From Ianthella basta (Eukaryota > Porifera > Demospongiae > Verongiida > Ianthellidae), in NCBI GenBank assembly GCA_964019415.1, contig OZ025872.1:8986522-9050521 (forward strand): a DNA stretch of 64,000 bases, in the 5' to 3' direction. The translations under genes and the position numbers were made by a program. The notes beneath the pieces are model-generated. The model worked only from the letters and a program-made list of their open reading frames with translations, was not told where the DNA came from and made no database searches. This document shows positions 20,979-33,300 of this stretch, one piece after another (positions within the stretch are counted from its first letter, which is position 1; each line of letters starts with the position of its first letter).

Positions 20979-23900
20979 ATGGGTAAGATTGTCGTCTTCA
21001 GCCTTGACGAGTGTCCTTTCTGCATTAAGGCGAAAGGTCTTCTATCATCGAAGAACGTAAAATTTGAAAACATAAGCCTCACAGAGAAGCCGGAGTGGCG
21101 GAGCTTGCTCTTTCTCCTTACCAATGGTCGCTCATCGGTGCCGCAAGTCTTCTTCAATGACAAGCTCATCGGTGGATATGACGCACTGCAGAAATTGGAA
21201 GATAAAGGCGAGCTGGACCAACTGATCAAGAAGGCCCTTGAGGAAAGCGATCCCGCCTTCCCTCCGCCACTGCGAAAGCCCTCCGGGGAGGAGTTCCTTA
21301 AGGTACGTACGTAGCTGCGGATGTGATGTTGTGTATGTGTGTGTGTGTGTGTCAGTAACTGAATTTGTCTCATGCAGTCTCTCAGTGAATTACGCATAAG
21401 GTTTCTGATTGCATGCAGTGCTCCCTCGTTGTGAAATTATCCACTCGCTGTCCCATGTGAGCACAGTGTGTCATAATATCATTTGGTCAAAGGTGTGGTT
21501 ACAATACAGAATGGTGCCTTCAAACTTAGCCAGCCACCTCAATGGCAGATCTGTTATTGAGGCAATCAGATATTGCGATGATGTGTCATCTACATCTGTA
21601 TGGAGCAAATTCAGTGCCTTTGTAGATGGTTCTAGTAACACTTGCCAGGTTTTGACCTCTTCACTTCACTGCAGTAGTGGTACAGTACTGGTTTACCCTC
21701 TAAGCATGCCGCACACAAAGCACAATCATGCATTGCTGATCCCTTTTCCGCTGTGCAGCACTATGAGCCCTTGTTTGTGTACTTAATTCAATTACTGCAT
21801 TCCTTTGAGTCATGTGTGGCCCTGACACCTTCCTGAGGTGACAAGCTGACCTCTTCGCTGTATAATTATGGACTTATTAATTAGCTACGGTCCTTTTCGC
21901 TGACTTCCTGCACTAAACTGAAGGCATAATGTCCCCATGGGGAGGTCGGAGTCTGCACGTAACCAAAATGGCAGTTTGGCTATGCGAGACTACCTCATGA
22001 TTGGGGCGAGCGAAACGAAGCCCCTCTCTTTTGGGTCGTGCGAAACCAGAAGACATGGTATGTTGCGGAAGTTGTGGTACGTCACATCCACTCCATGTAT
22101 GGTTGGTTGGTTCATTCGACCATTGCACGCACGCAGTGGGTACATCGTGGAAGTTGTGGTGCATCGCGTCCACTCCATATATGGTTGGTTCTTTGGAAAG
22201 GCTTGCGCAACACCTGCACATGACCATAGGGAGCAAGGTCTCAACACTTTGTTCTCTGGTTAACAGTCATCCCTTTACCACCAGCCACTGTGCTAGCGCC
22301 AGCTCGCCCCCACAATATTTCACATTCATCTAGTAATTATGACTGCTAGGACTAGGTGGCTACTGTGGGAGGTGGTTGTCTTTTACAACGATTGACTGCA
22401 GAGACAGGTCATATGTATCTTCATGTGTATAATGTAGCATACATAAAATGTGTGTTGGCTCGATATATACTTCTGTATAATGTAAAATAATGAAGCTAGC
22501 TCAGTAGTTTAATATAATAGCAGCACTATAGTATAGATGGGCATATCGGGTATGGATGTGTACTAGCTAGTACTTCTTCTTTTAGATCATTCCTCGTGAA
22601 CTGCAACAAAAGTGGAAGGGTGAGGTGGAGGCCCTCAACTCCCAGTTAGGAGGCACTGCTGAGAACCCCATCAGTAGTCTGCTACTCATGTTGGAGACTC
22701 CGGAGGACATGGTGGTGGTGTGCACGGCAGGTGGTAAGGGGTGACTATGGGGGGGGGAGGAGAGGGGGGGAGACTGAGAACAGGAGAGCTGTCGATTGCC
22801 ACAGAGTAGCGTATGTATTATACAATTATATCTCTTCATGTTAGAGCTTCTTGGTGGTTCTATCAGAGTATTTTAACCGAAGCCAGTTTTGAAGTGATTT
22901 TCATGTATCAGCTTACAAAAATTGGTTTGTCAATCTGCTTGTGTTCACACTGCATATTTAGCTACGTAAGTTATTAATTTTGTGTACATTGCAAGTGCAG
23001 GCTAAGCCATAAAAGAGACCCTGCTCCCTCTCAGTGCCCCAAATTGTGAGCAAAGCTTTAGTTTCTGCACCATCCAAGTAGCTGCCATATAAGGTCCTAC
23101 AACCATCCACTGCAAACATACTTACCAAGATGTACACCCACAGGCAATCTCTTTTATTTAGCAACTAAAATCCACACTCCCTTCTCCATGCATGTGTGAC
23201 TTACCTCCCCTCCCCCCTATCTTTACACCCTGTCTTTTCCTTTGTGACCAGTAAGCCAGCACTGGCTGTGCAGCCTCGATCTGATTACATGCTGCTGTCA
23301 CTTTAATAATCAGAACATATATTTCCACCATAGTAGGTTATAATCCACCACATCACGCCTGGGTCTCAATCCGTTTGCGCTAAACTGATTTGGTGTGAAC
23401 CACACCATTCTCCTGCTTAATTCAATCAGTTTGGTACACCCGTGTGAAAATCACAAATGTGCATAGTTTGCAGTACACTTTATACAAAACTTACATAAAG
23501 GTATGATATACAGCTGTACTTGATATATACAGTTGCATGTATACTAGTATGTGATATGTTTCTATAACTGTGCAGAGTTACGTACTATACTGCATCTCAT
23601 TAGTCAATGAGGGGGTGCTTTGACTCCTTTGAACTCCACTGTACAGGTCCAGGGAAGGAGACCTTCACTGTTGGTGCTACTGGTCTCAAAGGGAATGAGG
23701 GAACTGACGAGAAACTGTATTGCCAGGTGTGGTTGACGCACTTAGTGAGCGTGATCATGGCTTTGATGGATGGATTCTGCTGTTTTCATCAGTAGCTGTG
23801 CGCTGTATCTGCTGAGTCAAGTTGTCTGTGTTTCTGTCTGTCTGTCTGTTTGCTTGTATGCCTGTCTGCCCTTCCAATTGTCTGAGTGCCTGTCTGTGCC

Positions 23901-25307
23901 TGTCCAACTGTCTGTCAGGTGGCCATTGAACGTAAGGAGACCCTGTTCATTGATGACCCCACCAAGTTCCCTGAAATGGAGAAGAATGAGGATTATGTCA
24001 AGTTTGGCTACGGCTACTATGTGGGTGCTCCTTGGGTAGTGGGTGACACTAGAGGTGAGATGACACAGGTGGGAGGGAGTGGGTGAGAGAACGTGAGAGG
24101 GGAAAGGAGAGATTAGAGGGAGTGTGGAGAACATGGCAGCGAGGGAAGGATCAGCGGGAGGCGTGAGTGGAGAGTGTGGGCAGTACTCAATATTGTGTCG
24201 CTTCTATAGCAGTGAAAGTTTAAGCCTAATTCAGTAACTCCTTCAGTATAAATCACAAGTACTGAGTGAATGGTTGCTTTCACTGTGATTGTCCGTTGTT
24301 AGGTTTCATTGTAGGGCCCTGTAGTATAACAAGCTGCAATGCCCACTTTCGGCATGTCCTTAGCTTGTATGGCCCCATACATTCCCAAAAGCCGTCCCTT
24401 TGCGACGCTCTATGGCATAGCGTATTGTCCCTACAGTATACCCAGCATGCCACCAAACTGTTTTGCGGGAGTTTGGCAGTGTGCTGCATCTTAGAAAGTT
24501 CGATGGCAAGCTGTGCTGGATGCAGGAAGGGTTGGCCAATACCCCTCCTCGGCTGTGGGCAGCCTGAGAACACTGAAACTTTGGAACACCCTACGACACG
24601 ACGTCATAGCACTGGGCTGGTTTGGTGACCATCTGTTGTCGTGCACCCAAGAACAACCAGGACAAAGGTTCCACCCGACTTCTCTTATATAAGAAACTAG
24701 CAGAGTGTCCCGCCTTCAGCGAGCTACGGCGCCCGATGCCTGTCCCCCGATGCTCTCAGCAACCATGTTACTGCTACAGCTCAAAAATTAATGATTATCA
24801 GTTTAAATTCGAACGTAAGACGATAGCCAATCAAATCCAGTAAAACCGGAAGTCGATGGGAACGATAATTAGAAAATGGCTGTTGTCCACGAAGGAAAAA
24901 GCAGAAATGGAAGGATAACTCTCTGTCAAACACAAGACGGGCGACGTCAACCTCGCTATAAACTTACTCCCGGTGCTCCCAGCAGCCACAGCGAGTTTGA
25001 GGGCGACAGAGCAAGAAACGCGCGCGTATCACGAACACACACACACACACAGACAATTTCAGCTGTATATATTAGATACCAAAAGCAAAGCAACCATTTT
25101 CGAATAGGAGTTTTAGGCATGAGAAAATGTGGTTTCCTTGGTAACAGTATATTTGCTATGATGTCCATCATGTTGTTTCTAGGTACCATTGTTGCCATGG
25201 AGACAAAGCCTGGTATACTGAAACCAGAGCACCGTGCCATAATTGAAGCCTTGAGGGACAGTATTGAGCAAGACCTTGCAAAGTACAGGGATGAGCATGG
25301 ATACTAA
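20979..25307 (+). CDS. Glutaredoxin-GAF domain fusion protein (5 exons, ~269 aa)
   Basis: Exons 20979-21302, 22586-22730 (or -22733), 23647-23726, 23919-24054 and 25183-25307 all have GT-AG borders and matching phases, giving one frame to a TAA. Residues 1-90 form a glutaredoxin: active site CPFC (12-15), cis-Pro motif SVPQVFF and GG (IGGYDAL). This domain reduces disulfides or glutathione mixed disulfides using glutathione. After a linker, exons 2-5 form a GAF domain, normally a small-molecule or redox sensor: ISSLLLMLETPEDM, then VAIERKETLFIDDPTKF, YYVGAPWVVGDTRG and the closing GTIVAMETKPG. The chain ends in a helix (EHRAIIEALRDSIEQDL). No membrane or signal segment, so probably cytosolic. 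Which ligand GAF binds cannot be read from the sequence. Confidence 0.85.
21303..22585. repeat. Intron 1 of Grx-GAF gene with tandem repeat
   Basis: Non-coding. An ~80-bp unit (GGAAGTTGTGGT.C.TC, then CCACTCCAT.TATGGTTGG) occurs at about 22067 and again at about 22148. A short TG run lies at 21334-21352. A G-rich tract at 22749-22768 is in the next intron. Confidence 0.5.
24055..25182. other. Intron 4 of Grx-GAF gene
   Basis: No gene. A 143-codon frame (24876-25307) reads through the intron into the last exon, but only its end (from 25183) is supported. A (CA)n run is at 25036-25052. Confidence 0.5.
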
Positions 25308-26556
25308 TCTTCTCATAACACAGAGTTTTCTTACGTACATTGTTTGCTTCTAGCTATTAGGGCCAGTTGACAGATGTGGAAAGTAGTATGTAGAGGGGGG
25401 TTATGGATAGCATAGGATATGAGCATAGAATGCATTTTTTTCCGGTTTGCTGCTGAAAAGGCTGGAAAGTCAGCTTTTGTATGAATTGAGGTGTTGCAAA
25501 ATTGCAATTGTGTTGTGTATGATGTCTGTATAGCCACTGTACTTTGTTAATATAGGCAGTGCGATGGACCAGGGGCAAAGTAAAATGTAATCATGATTCG
25601 AATTTCTCCATTGTTTTATTGGGTTGGGTCCTTTACTGTCACTCACGTACTTGCTGAAATAACTTACACTGTTACGTGTGTTCTGTAGTTATTTCTGGAT
25701 TGTGGAGACACACCGAAACAGTATATCATTAACTACTGCACAGGCTCATCCCGACTTATGGCTGGTCAGTGTACTGTAATATTGGGAAACATATTCATCT
25801 GTAGGACATGCAACAGAATGGCATAGGACGTATAATAATTGTGTGACTAGTATATCAGATATACGCTGAAGGTAGTGGTTGAAAGCTTATATATGAGTGC
25901 ATGTACTAGCACTGCATGGAGATGTTAGATGTCTGTGCCGGGTACGAAGTAGTCTCATGTGGCCAAGCCTTACTCATGCTTCAGCTATTGCACAATTCTC
26001 TACCGGACCGGAGGGAGTTACAAAATGGTGGATGAAGTGAAAATTGCATGTCTAGCCACATGACTTAAAATTGACCTAAAATGTGATAGCTAGTGTCTTC
26101 ATTGTCGTGTGGACTCTAGCCAGGCTGTGCACTATGTATTATAATCAGTGTGGGGGCGTGACCAGAGAAAAGCTATAATTATGTAGTACATGGCAGGATA
26201 TGCATATATATATATATGACTGTGCAGTCACACAGTGCATTCAAATTAATTCCAAATAGTACTAGTGCGTTATAAGTATAATTCCAATCATGCATGCATG
26301 TGGTGGCCAGTGCTGATAATCCAGTCTGTGGCTTCTTAAAGCTATATCACATGCAGCCGTTCTCTGTGTCTGACCACAAAACCAATTGATCATGTTCGTG
26401 TATAATGAGTCTATCATGTATAAAAGTACAAATCCATAAATTTAAATTTAAGGTGTACGTATGTACAAAATAGAATATGGATACATATATCTACAACAAA
26501 GAAAGTGTCTTGGACACAGCATTAGGAAAAATTTAAGGTAAAATACACTAATAGCT

Positions 26557-26593
<37 letters not shown>

Positions 26594-26640
26594 CTCATAT
26601 CAAAGCACACTTAGAAGAGTTAGCTCTATATTTGTGCTTC
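25308..26640. other. Intergenic, tail-to-tail genes
   Basis: 3' flanks of the Grx-GAF gene (+) and the RING-kinase gene (-). No coding sequence recognised. A (TG)n run at about 26559-26591 lies in the presumed 3' UTR of the kinase gene. Confidence 0.4.
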
Positions 26641-28478
26641 CTAACGGAGATCAAGTAGGAGTGTATGCACCTCCACAGCAGTGGGGCGGTCCTTGTAGAA
26701 GTTGCAAAGACAGCGAATAATAATGGCCTTCAAAGGGTTAGCGTCGGTCACCTTCACAAGGAAGGAGTGACGTCTCTCAACCTCAGGTGTAACTCCAATG
26801 CCAGTAAGACTAAGAGTGGGGTGCTCAAGAGTCTCCACCTCCAGCATAACCACACCCAATGAGAATATATCCAGCTTCTCTGTGTATTGTGGGTCATCGC
26901 TCAGTGCCTCCGGAGGCATGTATGGTGTGGCGCCAGGTGACTTTGTGTTCAAGTACTGCAAATCTGCATGGCGGACCTTGGCCATCCCAAAGTCACCAAT
27001 CTTTATCGATTTATCAGGTGCAATGAGGATATTTTTTGAGGAAAGGTCTCTGTGAACTACAGGAGGCTTCTGTGCATGCAGGAACTTAAGCCCGTTTGCC
27101 ACTTGCTGTGAGCAAGTAACAGGAAATTTGGGGTCATGGCGGCCTCCTTTGACGCGGTCAATGTAGTCGTGCAGCGATCCTGTCATGAACTCCATCAAGA
27201 GGTAGTACTTTCCTTCAATCTTATCCATCCCCAAGCACTGAACGATGTTGGGGTGCTTGTTTTTTGACATCATCATTGCTTCGGACTTAAAACTCTGCAC
27301 AGATTTGTCCAGTGATCCTGCCTGTTCCAGTATTTCATGTACCTTTTTTGCCACAATTTTTTGCCCATCCTTTGTGCTCTCATATACCTTGCCAAATGCA
27401 CCATGTCCTAATTCACGTCCAATTGTCACAGTACTCGTACGACAGTCTTCATTTCTACATTGGCCGGCAGTAACAGAGCCTATCCACGGCTTCTTACAGC
27501 GCCAGCAGAACCATGGGTTTACTTTTCTCCCTTTTGCAGCACAGTTTTCGCACTTGGCACTCAGCCTGCTTGAGTCAGCACGCTTGCAGTATGATTGGCA
27601 ATTAGGACACCGCAGTACCTCCTCACTTTCAATGAAGAAATTCTGTGAGAGCTTAGTTGTAATTTCTGCCATTTCTTCATCTGATGCCCCACTGAACCTT
27701 TTTATCACACCAGGTGTCCAGACCTGCTCGCAATTTAAACCATAGCAGACTATCTTAGTCTGGTTGCTTCCGTCTACGACTTCACTCAAGGCATATCGCA
27801 CAATGCATGCTGGACACATGGAGTGACCGCAGGGCATTTTGACTGCACTACCTCTCTGACCACATCGCATGCACGCCTCCTCGCTGCGATTGACATCACG
27901 TGGAACAATCCTATCCACCTGACGTGAAAAGTTGGTTGTTCGCATTGGGAATGCTACCCTTCGCTCTGCTCCTCCTGGTAGTGAAAGGCTCATGGACAGA
28001 GTGCAGTTGTTGGTGAGAACGTCTTTGTACGCATCAAAGGACTTGGTTCCTACAATCTGTTTGCTCCCACAATACAGAACGAATGAGCCAGGATCCAGTG
28101 ACAGTCTTGAAGCAATGCTCTGACTGAGGCAATCCACTGAACAGTTCTACAGTACAAAAGAAACACAATCATTATCATATGGGAATGGTACTATTCTTGT
28201 CGCTTAAGAATCATAGCCTCATATCTAGACCCTGTCTGCTAGCTGATGTGGACAATAAACCGGCAGCCAGTGGATGGCGCCTTTGTCTGAGCCTATAGCT
28301 AACCGTCCAATAGTGCGCAACGAGGGAACTGGCAAAAAGCGTGTTCATCATTATCAGCCAATCAGGTTTTGTTTCAAAATGGAAGTCTAAAGCTTACCTT
28401 ACGTTCCGCAGAGGAAACGTGGAGCGTCGTGATCAGACCCCAAGGACACTGAACGAAAACGTTCCACACGCCTGCCAT
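26641..28478 (-). CDS. Ubiquitin-like / RING-IBR zinc module / protein kinase fusion (528 aa)
   Basis: Two exons: 28398-28478 (MAGVWNVFVQ..., 27 codons) and 26641-28146, joined in phase 0 (AAG|GTAAGC and CTGTAG|AAC). Residues 1-86 form a ubiquitin-like domain ending SLPGG. Residues 119-166 are a RING1-type site (CMRC, CGHSMCPAC, CYGLNC). Residues 207-262 are an IBR/RING2-like zinc module (CPNCQSYC, CENC, WFCWRCKKPW, CRNEDC), suggesting an RBR-style E3 ligase. From 267 a complete kinase domain follows: GHGAFGKV (274-281), Lys295 in VAKK, HRDLSSKN (HRD 392-394), DFG 412-414 and PPEAL. All catalytic residues are present, so both ligase and kinase activity are plausible; the kinase looks tyrosine-kinase-like (TKL) rather than a tyrosine kinase. 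It shares a ~110-bp promoter region with the gene at 28589 (+). Exon 1 and the start of exon 2 are duplicated near 45 kb. Confidence 0.88.
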
Positions 28479-28588
28479 GTTATTTGGGCAGCCAATCACG
28501 TGCGCACGGCTGTTTCGAGGCGGCAGCTTAGTTTTTGCGAGTAAATTGGAAACGGGAATCCAACAGTTGGCGTATTCGGAAGGACGGC
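28479..28588. promoter_or_regulatory. Bidirectional promoter region
   Basis: Only 110 bp separate the start codons of two divergent genes (28478 minus, 28589 plus). It contains a CCAAT box (near 28492) and a CACGTG E-box (28497-28502). Copies of its two halves are found near 45.3 kb and 39.4 kb. Confidence 0.55.
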
Positions 28589-29020
28589 ATGGTTTTTAGC
28601 CTTTTTCTCCATGATCTCTTGGACAATTACTACGTTACGGCAACGACAGGTAAGCTTGATAGTTGTTAATGTGCTCGTGGTTTTAAAAGCGTTGTTCACG
28701 CCTTTTTACTTGTGATATATGGACATATACTTTCTTATGTTCCATTGCTTGTAGCGCGATTCTCCGGGTTTTCCTGCAATGATGTTATACGTTTTGGGAT
28801 AGTCCATCCATCATACAACACTGTTCTGTTGAGAGTGTTCTACTGCCATTTTCCTACAACCCGTTTTAAGACCAAATATTTTGGTTATTATTGTGAACAG
28901 TGCAGCCATCTTTGTTGGGCTGACTGCATATCAATGCTTCTTTACAGGATGCCAGATTGCATCAGAGCAGTGCATTATTTGAAATGCAAACTGCTGTACC
29001 ATGTGGCCAAATTTATATGA
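28589..29020 (+). CDS. Small Cys-rich protein of unknown function, copy A (108 aa)
   Basis: Exons 28589-28649 and 28755-29020 join in phase 1 (CGACAG|GTAAGC and GCTTGTAG|CG). The product is not recognised. It starts MVFSLFLHDLLDNYY and has a Cys-rich centre (YYCEQCSHLCWADC) and further Cys residues near the end, suggesting zinc or disulfide stabilisation. The splice donor, acceptor and most codons are preserved in the inverted duplicate at 38808-39407, which supports a real gene. No signal peptide or membrane helix is evident. Confidence 0.55.
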
Positions 29021-30371
29021 TAATTATGGATTTTTTGGACTGATTGGATGTGGATGGTAACATCAAAGGAATCTAAAGTACACTAAAGTAGTTATCACCT
29101 AGTGCTAACTTAGTTATCACCCGGTGATAACTAGTGTCATCTAATGATAACTAGAAATACTTGTTGAAAAAGGAGATGATAGCAGTCACTGTCAATATAA
29201 TTGTATATTTATCACCTCTTGACTTCTAGTTGTTACCCTGACAAGATGTTTGTAGTTGCCCTGATGCATGCTTCTCAGTCATTTGCAAGTAGAACACATG
29301 CTCATCCTTGCCCTGACCCAAATGATGCTAGTTTGGGTAGTCTTTCTGGTTGTGCCAAATGAGACTAAGTGTCATACCAATGACAAGGTTACTCTAAGTG
29401 ACCGTGGAAGTACTGTTCACTGAGTCACTCATGCATGTTGAACTGTTATGGCAACAGCAACATGGATTTCATTCCATTGTAATTGCTGCATGTACTGTAG
29501 GGTGTGAAAGCAGTGGAGCACAGGCACAGGACATTAAATGTAAGGTAAAGTGGGAGGTTCCTAACGAGACAGGGTTTCTCAACATGATGCGCTGCCTATC
29601 GCTTGTGAGGGAGCAGCTTCTGTATTTGCATGTATTTAGCGCAGGTGTCAATGTGACACCAGACTGGGTGTTCCTTCGCATACAGGCAAACAGTGGTGCC
29701 CTGTTTAGGTCACCCTATCTTGTTCCAAGCCCCCATTTTACTTTACTCATCCTTCAAACGGTTTGCAGGCGTCTTTAGACCAACTGGAAGCTTCTCAAGG
29801 GCCTATGGGAATCTTCTGCTGGGGTCTGGTGTCCTCACCTTAGCAACACTTTTGTTCGCCAGCGACAGGAGAAACTGTTCTAGCTCACCCTAAGCAGAAG
29901 ATGCATCTCTTCAACAGTGCGCAATGAAGTTGAAGTCACACACTGAACAGGATTTAAATGCATGCCTGTCCATATCCCTTTTACTCATGTGATATCCGGT
30001 CATTGCCCACTACCTTAACTTCACCTCAGTCTTGGGTGATGACCTGGATATCACACTCATACTGGGATATACTACTATATCTATAACTTATGCAATTAGA
30101 AATTGTCAAATGTTTGCACTGATATAATTATAGAGAGTAGCTAGCTAGCTACCTACCTACCTAACTAGTGACAACCTGAATGCTGTGAGGATCAACTGCA
30201 CGTAGCAGTTTAATTACATTATAATTTTGTAATAGATTGATGGACTAGATTTATCTTGACCAGATTGCTAAGCTTAAGCTAATAATGGTCAAAGGTGCAA
30301 ATGGTAAATGGCAGAATCAAAAAAGTGTGAAATGATATATAAGTACAGATACACGTTTTGAGTCTGATCCA
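29021..30371. other. Intergenic; short repeated motif
   Basis: At 29094-29155 the motif GTTATCACC.GGTGATAAC and variants occur several times. A 126-codon plus frame (29398-29778) is not recognised and has no supporting splice or homology evidence. The 3' flank of the RAG1-like gene starts here. Confidence 0.35.
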
Positions 30372-33300
30372 TCATACTGATTCAGAATCTTTTCTTTTCT
30401 TAATAGGTGGCTGTAGCTCGGCTGTCATTGGTGATGTCTGCAGCATGTGCTCTTTTAGCATGCACTGCATGCGTTCCATAGGGTTACGTATGGCGCAATA
30501 TGTTCGCTCTAATGTGTTGAAGACATTGTGGATGGACTCGGCCCCTTGTTCACCATGAAGCCCCAATGCCCAGTGCCACTTTCGCATCCAGCCAACAACA
30601 TGATCTTCAAGTAGATGGAATTTAGGGGTTATGGTGGCATGGGGAAAAAATTCACGATAGAACTGTAGAAATTCATCCACACAGGCACCTGTAATGTTTG
30701 AAAGGATCAGTAGGACATAGTATATTGTATGATCAAATCAAACTTGCCATCCATGGCAATTCACTTACTAAAGTGGTCAATCTCTGCATCTGACATTGGT
30801 TTTACCCTGCTATACACATCATGGCACTTTGCGAATAAGGTGAATAACTTCTTGAAGGTGGTTTGCACTGTCTTGGCCTCTGCCTGTAAAGTACCATACT
30901 TTGTAGCTGTTGCCATCACTGCCTCTGTCAGCTGATTGATATTTTGGGTCTGCAGTTGAATCATGGCATAAAGCTGGCATGGAAAGGCATGGGTGAAATG
31001 AATGTGTGTAGGACCTACTTTGAGGCACGCATGAACATGATTTCCAACGAAACTTCCTCCATGGTATGCCTGTCTTTGCACACCACAGTTCTGTAAGGCA
31101 TCCTCTACTGCCTGCACAAATGGGCCATCTCTTGCCACAAATTCCTTAGGAGTTGCAGACTGAACCTTCAATTTCTGATGATTCAATGTCAAAGTGGATG
31201 TATTGCAATTGTCTTGTGAGATACAGTTCATATAATATTATATTGAGAATAGAATATTACGAATAATACATCAAATGGTGGAAAGGCACATCCACTCACC
31301 AGTGAATTGGCTACCTGGTGGAGTTTCTGAGCTTCTGATTGTAGGTAAGTCAGTAGACTTACAGTTCTGGCATCATTGAAATCGCCATTTAAAGCAACCT
31401 GCAAAGCCACCTCCTGGAAACTCTCAGCAGCACTGAGTGTAGCAGTAATTCTCTCTTCATCTGCTCTAACTTCTTGCAGTTGTTTGCAGTAGCGGATGTA
31501 GGTCTCCTTTGCATCTTCTGGTGTTGATGCAGCTGTGCCAGCCAGCTTTACATCTAACTCGTGACAAGCAGTCTCAAACAATGTATAGAGACGTTGGAAA
31601 ATGCCCAAGCTTACATGCAGGGCTGGAATTGCAACCTATATCCATACGTGCACAAATGGAACGCGCTGTTAACTCCATAATGCTCTAGTAATACATTATA
31701 TGCATTGCTTCTCTATACCTGGTCGAGTGGAACAGTGAATAGAGCAGGACCAATGACGTTGTTGTAGTGTTTTGCCTCTTGCAAGTTTGCCCCAGCTGAC
31801 TCGAATTTCTGCAAGTCTGAATGGAGGGTGTCCAGTGTCCTAGGTCGTTGAGACCCTCTCATGTTACGGGCTATTGCCATGTCTTGCTGCGTAATATGGC
31901 ACCACAGGCAGCAATGACGCCCTATATTTGTGTGAGGATTATATCCGTTAGGTCATAATAATTGTGTATGCTAAGACCCAAACCTTACCACTGTGGCCAG
32001 AGATCCCAAAGATACGACACAAAAACTGGTAATCCCCAAAGATGAAGACACGGAACATTTTATCCCTGCAAATGGAAACAGAAAGCAAATTAATCTGTCA
32101 AGAAACAATGGTCTTGTTAATTGCTAAACATAGGTCCTTGTATGAGTATAATCCATGCATGGAAGAGCACTATTATATGCATGCAATGTAGCTTACTGCC
32201 ACTTTGTGGAAGAGATTGTCTCCACTTGTTGCTGATACTGCTGTAGAGCCAACTGCAAGTTTCTGCTTGTATCTTCTGCTTTGAAATAGCAGAACACGCA
32301 AGTACTGCTGATTGAATTCACTTTCTCAGTATTTGCAACCTGCATGGAGATAAGATTTTGAATCATAATTATTATAATTTTGTTAGCAGTTATAATATGG
32401 TTACACATTATAAAGGGTAAAAATTCCATGCCATATTACTGTATGTACCTGAAACGACATCTTGAAAGTACCACCTCCCTTATCTCCACCAAGTTTCAGC
32501 CATATCTCATCACTGGGGATTTTGCCCTTGTGCCATGTCAAAGCCTGGGTGCTGTATAGATACAGTAATAATTGCATTTGTATACATATAATTTTGCAGA
32601 CATGTATTTATGTATGTCTGGATCTACATACTTATACTGCATGTATACAGTGCACCATGATATGAATCGTTATGTCATTATATTTTTGGTATAATTATTA
32701 TGTACCAATATTCAATACCTGGAGAGTGTTTCCATGAAAGTGATCACACGACTGAGAAGGTTTGGTGTGTATACACATGGCGCAGCACGGACTTCTTCTG
32801 TCTCTTTCACAGCAAATGAGAATGGCATCAACTCTCCCTCAATATCGTCTGGGGCCCATTCTGGTGTCAGCTCTCTCATCCTTTTCTCACTGGCTAATTT
32901 CATACCCCACTTTGAGAGCCATCTGTGTATAATCGTGTGAATTATTGTAATATTACATAATATATGAAGACTCAGAGTACATGTATTTAATGAAAATGAT
33001 GGTACCAAGTGACTGCCACAGGCAGCATGCCATTATTTGAGTAGTATATTCTTCTTACCTACGAATGTGCCTGAGCTTATGCCATGGAATTGACAAAGCG
33101 GCTTTCATTGCCAAACATTCCCCTTCATGCACATCCCCAACACTCAAGCCAGCATCTCTTAATACCACTTCTCTCTCGTTCCTGCTAGTCTGCCGCAGCT
33201 CGGAAGCAAGCTGGATGGCACTGGACCTGCTGGATACCCCGGATACCACCCTACGAACATCACCAATGATGCTGGTCCTTTCCCTGAGTGTCCGTGAAGC

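Noticed and set aside
24876..25307. 143-codon frame ending at the Grx-GAF stop
   Set aside because: Only the part after the acceptor at 25181-25182 fits the GAF domain; the rest is intron with a CA repeat.
29398..29778. 126-codon plus frame downstream of the Cys-rich gene
   Set aside because: No recognised domain, no splice link to 29020 and no duplicate; cannot be supported.
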